Made by a program: the position numbers and the translations under genes
The notes under the pieces: model-generated
Told to the model about the DNA's origin: nothing
What the model saw: the letters and a program-made list of their open reading frames with translations, nothing else
Databases searched by the model: none
Shown: positions 63,421 to 64,000 of the stretch, piece after piece
Position numbering within the stretch: the stretch's first letter is position 1
Layout of the letters: each line of letters begins with the position of its first letter
Assembly (NCBI GenBank): GCA_016711925.1
Contig: JADJSA010000002.1
Location: 434,001-498,000 of the forward strand
Direction of reading: 5' to 3'
Source: Candidatus Methylophosphatis haderslevensis
GTDB lineage: Bacteria; Pseudomonadota; Gammaproteobacteria; Burkholderiales; Rhodocyclaceae
Length of the DNA: 64,000 nucleotides

Positions 63421-64000
63421 CAGCGCCGCTTGACTTTCGCACGCCGAATCGCTGCCCGCGGCGATGCCTGAAGGCCCAATATCCATGATAGGGTTCCAGG
63501 GCATGCCGCGGGCCAAGGCCCGACGCCCGCAGAGCCGATGCTCACCGAGCGAATGCCAACGCCTGCCGGGCTAGCCTTGCGCGCATCGGCTGCTGAACCA
63601 GCCGGGTTGCGCTGCACCGCGCTGCCCTCTGCCGGCTCCACCGCGCATTGCAGCGCGGAGCCGCCGCGCCGCTTGGCCATGTACATCGCAATATCGGCCT
63701 GCTGAAGCAGGCGTTCGGCAGTCGCGGCGTGGTCGGGAAACAACGCCAGGCCGACCGAGGCGCCCAGCAGGTATTGTCGGCTGCCGATTTCCACCGGCTC
63801 GCGAACGGTTTCGATGATCTTTTGCGCCACGGTGGCGGCATCTTCCGTGTGCAGCGTTTCGGGCAGCAGAACGACGAATTCGTCGCCGCCCAGACGCGCA
63901 ACGGTATCGGACTCGCGCACCGCCTGACGCAGCCGGTGGCTGACCGCGATCAGCACCTCGTCGCCGGTCGAATGGCCATGGCTGTCGTTGATGATCTTGA
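63420..64000 (-). CDS. diguanylate cyclase (GGDEF), truncated by the window edge
   Basis: The frame is open to the right edge of the window, so the gene starts outside. The visible part has the conserved IINDSHGHSTGDEVL, the I-site RESD, the intact signature ARLGGDEFVVLLPE, and LLQQADIAMYMAKRRGG. It should make c-di-GMP under product inhibition. An odd tail of about 80 residues, low in complexity, follows the GGDEF fold; it may reflect read-through after a lost stop or a frame slip. Any sensor domain lies beyond the window. Confidence 0.9.
   Translation of the reverse strand, partial: KIINDSHGHSTGDEVLIAVSHRLRQAVRESDTVARLGGDEFVVLLPETLHTEDAATVAQKIIETVREPVEIGSRQYLLGASVGLALFPDHAATAERLLQQADIAMYMAKRRGGSALQCAVEPAEGSAVQRNPAGSAADARKASPAGVGIRSVSIGSAGVGPWPAACPGTLSWILGLQASPRAAIRRAKVKRR

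Overview
The window is GC-rich, densely coded chromosomal DNA from a betaproteobacterium. This is inferred from the gene set and order (ubiC-ubiA, minCDE, ubiD, and the housekeeping run mutM / TPR lipoprotein - lolB - ispE - tRNA-Gln - prs - rplY - pth - ychF). A Rhodocyclales or Nitrosomonadales-like lineage is plausible, but the genus cannot be fixed by reading alone. No insertion sequence, CRISPR array, integrase or rRNA was seen.

Layout. 1-3.1 kb: 3' part of a patatin-like lipase, a small membrane protein and ubiD. 3.2-9.9 kb: an SDR, then on the minus strand ridA-recG-ubiC-ubiA-minC-minD-minE. 10.2-12.6 kb: envelope proteins (SPOR domain, DUF2802-like, ElyC/YdcF-like). 12.7-27.7 kb: a fatty-acid/lipid block, all on the minus strand. 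It holds a GDSL-lipase autotransporter, an enoyl-CoA hydratase / thiolase / dehydrogenase-hydratase set, the fatty-acid porin FadL, and a TetR-fadE-fadI-fadJ-thioesterase operon. A perfect 20-bp palindrome resembling a PsrA box lies just upstream of the TetR gene. 27.9-30.8 kb: a TIGR00027-type methyltransferase and an Atm1-type ABC exporter. 31.1-33.9 kb: a lower-GC accessory cassette with a Dcm-like cytosine-C5 methyltransferase in one frame with an HNH nuclease, followed by two tightly packed genes I do not recognise. 34-40.9 kb: thiC with its TPP riboswitch, a periplasmic protein, an alkaline phosphatase, an alpha-carbonic anhydrase with an attenuator-like leader, and a small lipoprotein. 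42.7-50.4 kb: signalling genes (soluble CZB chemoreceptor, REC-PAS-PAS-GGDEF-EAL regulator, REC-PAS-HisKA_2 kinase) and a dynamin-like GTPase. 50.5-58.7 kb: the housekeeping run. 58.7-63.4 kb: two divergent GH17 genes, one fused to a GT2 glucan synthase (NdvB-like). The window ends inside a diguanylate cyclase gene.

How the genes fit together. Secreted or surface lipases (patatin, GDSL autotransporter), FadL, two sets of beta-oxidation enzymes and a likely fatty-acid-responsive repressor form a lipid-scavenging region. The kinase, c-di-GMP regulator and chemoreceptor look like one signalling group, and the GH17 pair a beta-glucan synthesis and remodelling unit.

Data quality matters here. At least five genes (ubiC, recG, ridA, the carbonic anhydrase and the chemoreceptor) are broken by single-base indels, mostly in homopolymers, and a sixth (the histidine kinase) has an out-of-frame gap in a PAS domain. 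I read the five as probable sequencing or assembly errors. The same caution applies to the methyltransferase-HNH fusion, the most interesting object in the window.
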